Positions 61,247-64,000 of a stretch of DNA of 64,000 nucleotides are shown piece by piece. A model generated the notes under the pieces. It was given only the letters and a program-made list of their open reading frames with translations, made no database searches and was not told the origin of the DNA. Position numbers and translations under genes: made by a program. Location of the stretch: the NCBI GenBank assembly GCA_020536535.1, contig JAHLWZ010000277.1, positions 68,982 through 132,981 of the forward strand, in the 5' to 3' direction. Position 1 is the first letter of the stretch. Each line of letters begins with the position of its first letter. Source of the DNA: Pelomyxa schiedti (taxonomy: Eukaryota; Evosea; Pelobiontida; Pelomyxidae).

Positions 61247-62321
61247 ATGGCAGGGACAAGCAGCAGCCACCCGCATTACAAACTAACGATTGTGGGATGC
61301 AAGACTTTGCTCCCCGCTGACCCTGATGGCAACTCTGACCCGTAGTTCTTTTTTTTTCCCCCATCGCTCGCTCAATCGCTTTGGGTTTTTGTAGATACGT
61401 TAAAATTGCTGACGATTTTGGGCATCACTTCCAAACACACCCAATTGAAAACAACCTCAACCCACAATGGAATGAAAGCGACAATGTCGAGGGCTATGAC
61501 ATAAACGTTACTGTTTATGACCATGATCTGTTGGGTTCATCCCCCCTTAGAAACTATTATTCTTTGCTATTCTCGACTCGTGGCATTCTTTCTTTGCTTC
61601 TTTTTCACTCTCTTTCTCTGTTCATATTTACCTTGGAAATGATATTCATTCCACTCACTAAACTGTACATATAGGATCAGTTCAGATGACGTTTTGGGTC
61701 ACGTACGCATCAACCTCGAGACGCAACTTAATGAAGTTGTTGAGGTTCCCCTTACCGGAAAAGTAGATGGAAAAGACAACACTGGCAAATTCTTATACAA
61801 GGCAGAGCTTCTTAGCGACCCTCCCCAGTAAGTGGCGTCTCACACTATTTTTGCATTTGCTAAGCACACAAAATCCAGCTGGGATCCTGCACTACCAAAG
61901 CCAAAGCGTGTCTTAAAGGCTGAAAAGAACAGGACCATGTATTCAACAATGCTTACCAAGCTCGGACCAATGGTTCCTCATGGAGCTCATATGCAACTGT
62001 GGTACGGTGAATATGAGCTTTTTGGAACCAAAACAGACTTCCACTGCATGATGGAGGTCGCAAAAGGAGGAACGCTGAGGGGTGTAGGAGAGGATGAAGT
62101 TGCCAAGTTTGAAATAAACGGTACCAATTTTCTGCACAACTTCAGCTAACATGAACCAAGGAACCTGGGCTGGAGGAAAGGTAAAATTCACAAAGCAATA
62201 TCTTGGAAGGCATAAGATTGAATACACTGGAACCCTTGGGGATGAAGGTTTCACAATCAAGGGAACGTGGGAAGGACAAGGGGCTGAGGGTTCATTTGAG
62301 CTCAAACAATACATTCCATAA
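61247..62321 (+). CDS. C2-domain protein with second C-terminal domain
   Basis: The ATG at 61247 gives MAGTSSSHPHYKLTIVGCKT. The C2 domain follows, with calcium-binding acidic loops LLPADPDGNSDP spliced to YVKIADDFGHHFQTHPIENN, LNPQWNESD, INVTVYDHDL joined to ISSDDVLGHVRINLETQL, and GKFLYKAELLSDPP. A further intron leads to HWDPALPKPKRVLKAEKNRT, LWYGEYELFGTKTDFHCMME, and a last exon TWAGGKVKFTKQYLGRHKIE ending FELKQYIP (TAA 62319-62321). Small C2 proteins with such a layout bind calcium and phospholipids at membranes. The C-terminal beta-rich part is not recognised. Confidence 0.82.
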
Positions 62322-62367
62322 AAAAAAAACATCCCCAAAGAAAGAACATGCTTTTTTTACCCTCCAC

Positions 62368-64000
62368 TCAACAAATGAGACAGTCTTTTTTTGTTGTGGT
62401 GTTGATCGTAGTGAGTGGCTTAGCTGCGATATCCTTTGTTTGTACACCAAGGTGTGTTGCCACTTTGAAGGCTAAGTTTACATTGAATGACATTTTGCTG
62501 CTGGTTTCCACATAGTACACTTCTGGTACGGGTTTGCCGTCTAAGTCCTCCTCTTTGTCCCGCTTGATAGCTGCACACAATTCTTCTATCTACGAACAAC
62601 ATTAAGATAAAGAGAGCAGAAAGATAACAAGAAAAAATGGTCCAAAAGGATGTAACCTCCTCAGCTGAAATAACGCGGCCAGGCAAATCAGATTTCATGC
62701 CAACCAGAAGTTCCATTACAGTCTACACAGGAAGAGCTGTTAAATTATTTGGAGAGGGAGGAGATATCGTACGACAGGTGCATATCTCCGTACTTCCATG
62801 TGCCACTGCTTAAGGTTTCTAAATGATACTCTGTCTAGAGCAGTTTAGTTTTTGTCCTGGGAAGAGAGCACAATGACCCACCCGTAAGATCAAAGCAAAG
62901 CATGGCCACAGTGAGCCCTCTGTAAATATAGCTCATGTTGCGAGTCCTAAAACTGTCGTAGGCAAAGTACTTCCAGACTTATTCAGCGTTTTAAAAAATT
63001 AATTCAACACAAGGGAATAACCTTGAAGTTTGACAACCTGAACAAAATGTCACTGGGAAAGATAAAATGCCTACACACCTTCCCATTACATCTAACAGTA
63101 GTTATAGCATTTTCGGATCCCTCTGAAATGGGGCTTTGACAGAAACCTTCAATCAAACCTTTCTTGCCCACGTTTCTATCACCTAAAATATGGTCGGTTG
63201 ATTGTATTAGAAGAACCTGTGAAGGTAACCAAGTATGACTATTTTGATGAAATAGTCATAGTCTGGGATGTAGGTCCCATCGGCCCGCATTGCTGGGGTA
63301 GTTGGTGCTGTACTCTTTGGGATTATGAAATCTTCCAATCCAGATGAAAATTGATGGTAGACTACAGCAGAGTTTACAAAACATTCTTTTGAGAGGTGCA
63401 AAGCGGTCCAGTAGCTAGGGCGTGCAACAATTTCGTCAACAATAGCGCGGAAATCCTTGGGAATATCTTACACGGGAATTACAAAGTAGTTCTAACCTTG
63501 CAAACTCTTCTACACCTATATAGGTCTCTTGGGGGGAGGAGGGAAAGTATTTCCGTTACCGTATAGGCGGGAATGAGAAGAGTCTTTTTTTTTGTTTGAT
63601 TGTCAGTAATAAGCCACTTAGAAATTGGGTGTGAAAAAAGGGATTCTGGGACCTGTGTAGCCTTTTGGAAAGCGTCAATCCACTCCGGAAGTCCCGTTTG
63701 CATCACCATATCAAGTGGGATTCCAACAGAACTTTGTATCTAAACTAGTGTTTATAATTCCTACCTTTGGGTAATTTGTACGCACAGTGGGATTGGCTCC
63801 ATTAGCCTAAATTAAAAAGTTAAAAAGAAGGGGAAAATAGTGGCTTACCAGAAGTATTTTGGCCATATCAAAGTTGTGTGTGCATACAGCAATGTGCAAT
63901 GGAGATAAGCCACGGGAGTCAAAGGTATTTGGATTCATTTGGCAAATTTCCAGAAGTTCCCCCAATGCCACTAAATTGCCTGTCTTTGCCGCAAGTAGCA
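62368..64000 (-). CDS. Ankyrin-F-box-Ras-like GTPase fusion with CaaX end (5' end beyond window)
   Basis: Runs off the right edge. Ankyrin repeats (64000-~63770: LLAAKTGNLVALGELLEICQ, GLSPLHIAVCTHNFDMAKIL) lead into LDMVMQTGLPEWIDAFQKAT. An F-box (about 63560-63430; SLLPPRDLYRCRRVCK joined across an intron to DFRAIVDEIVARPSYW) follows. A Ras-like domain starts at 63270: DYFIKIVILG is joined over a ~47-nt intron to DRNVGKKGLIEGF. G3 reads VVKLQVWKYFAYDSFRTRNM, G4 reads LLVGMKSDL and G5 reads VETSSKMSF. It ends CLIC, a CaaX box. Motifs are degenerate: GKKG for GKS/T, KYFAYD for DTAGQE, MKSD for NKxD. Likely a ubiquitin-ligase adaptor tethered to membranes by prenylation and probably unable to hydrolyse GTP. 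Confidence 0.85.

Overview
This is a gene-dense piece of nuclear DNA from a unicellular eukaryote. Introns are short GT-AG introns, mostly 40-60 nt and many phase 1 or 2. Genes lie on both strands with gaps of about 80-600 bp. The standard code is used, and TAA, TAG and TGA all end real genes. The gene set (ROCO protein, VIT/VWA protein, phospholipase-B-like protein, lysosomal hydrolases, P/U-type cyclin, a DEAH helicase with an RBR-like zinc array, many ankyrin proteins) suggests an amoebozoan. Archamoebae such as Pelomyxa or Mastigamoeba are my guess only. I saw no tRNA, rRNA, CRISPR array or transposon.

Layout. 1-4090 (-) UBA-like/VIT/VWA protein, running off the left edge. 4581-8874 (+) ROCO GTPase-kinase. 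9053-10008 (+) polyubiquitin. 10383-12539 (-) ankyrin-like repeat protein. 12719-14500 (+) two-repeat MYB. 14648-16362 (-) secreted protein. 16666-21267 (+) CHK2/Rad53-like FHA kinase. ~21511-23245 (+) ankyrin-BTB. ~23525-24672 (+) SR protein with one RRM. 24792-26891 (+) coiled-coil protein. 27012-35069 (+) giant RRM-RRM-DEAH helicase-RING/IBR-PARP-WWE-WWE protein. 35146-37035 (+) GH27 alpha-galactosidase. 37319-41318 (+) proline-rich RhoGEF. ~41335-43444 (-) phospholipase-B-like. ~44073-44960 (-) unassigned. 44974-46186 (+) cyclin. 47402-47830 (+) doubtful CAP-like fragment. 48043-49932 (-) unassigned helical protein. 50241-51943 (-) SAP protein. 52163-52639 (-) TEN1-like OB fold. 52845-54489 (-) acid lipase. 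54910-55244 (-) small secreted tandem-repeat protein. 55765-~57600 (+) unassigned. 57798-61029 (+) MATE transporter. 61247-62321 (+) C2 protein. 62368-64000 (-) ankyrin-F-box-Ras-like fusion, running off the right edge.

Genes in a eukaryotic window need not work together, but themes recur: ubiquitin and ADP-ribose signalling (polyubiquitin, RING/IBR-PARP-WWE, BTB, F-box, UBA-like), DNA damage and chromosome biology (CHK2-like kinase, TEN1-like, SAP, MYB), and lysosomal or secreted hydrolysis (GH27, PLB-like, acid lipase). The most unusual genes are the eight-module helicase-ligase-ADP-ribosyltransferase and the ankyrin-F-box-GTPase with degenerate nucleotide motifs and a CaaX end. Splice joins were worked out by hand from frame, GT-AG signals and family motifs, so single junctions may be off.
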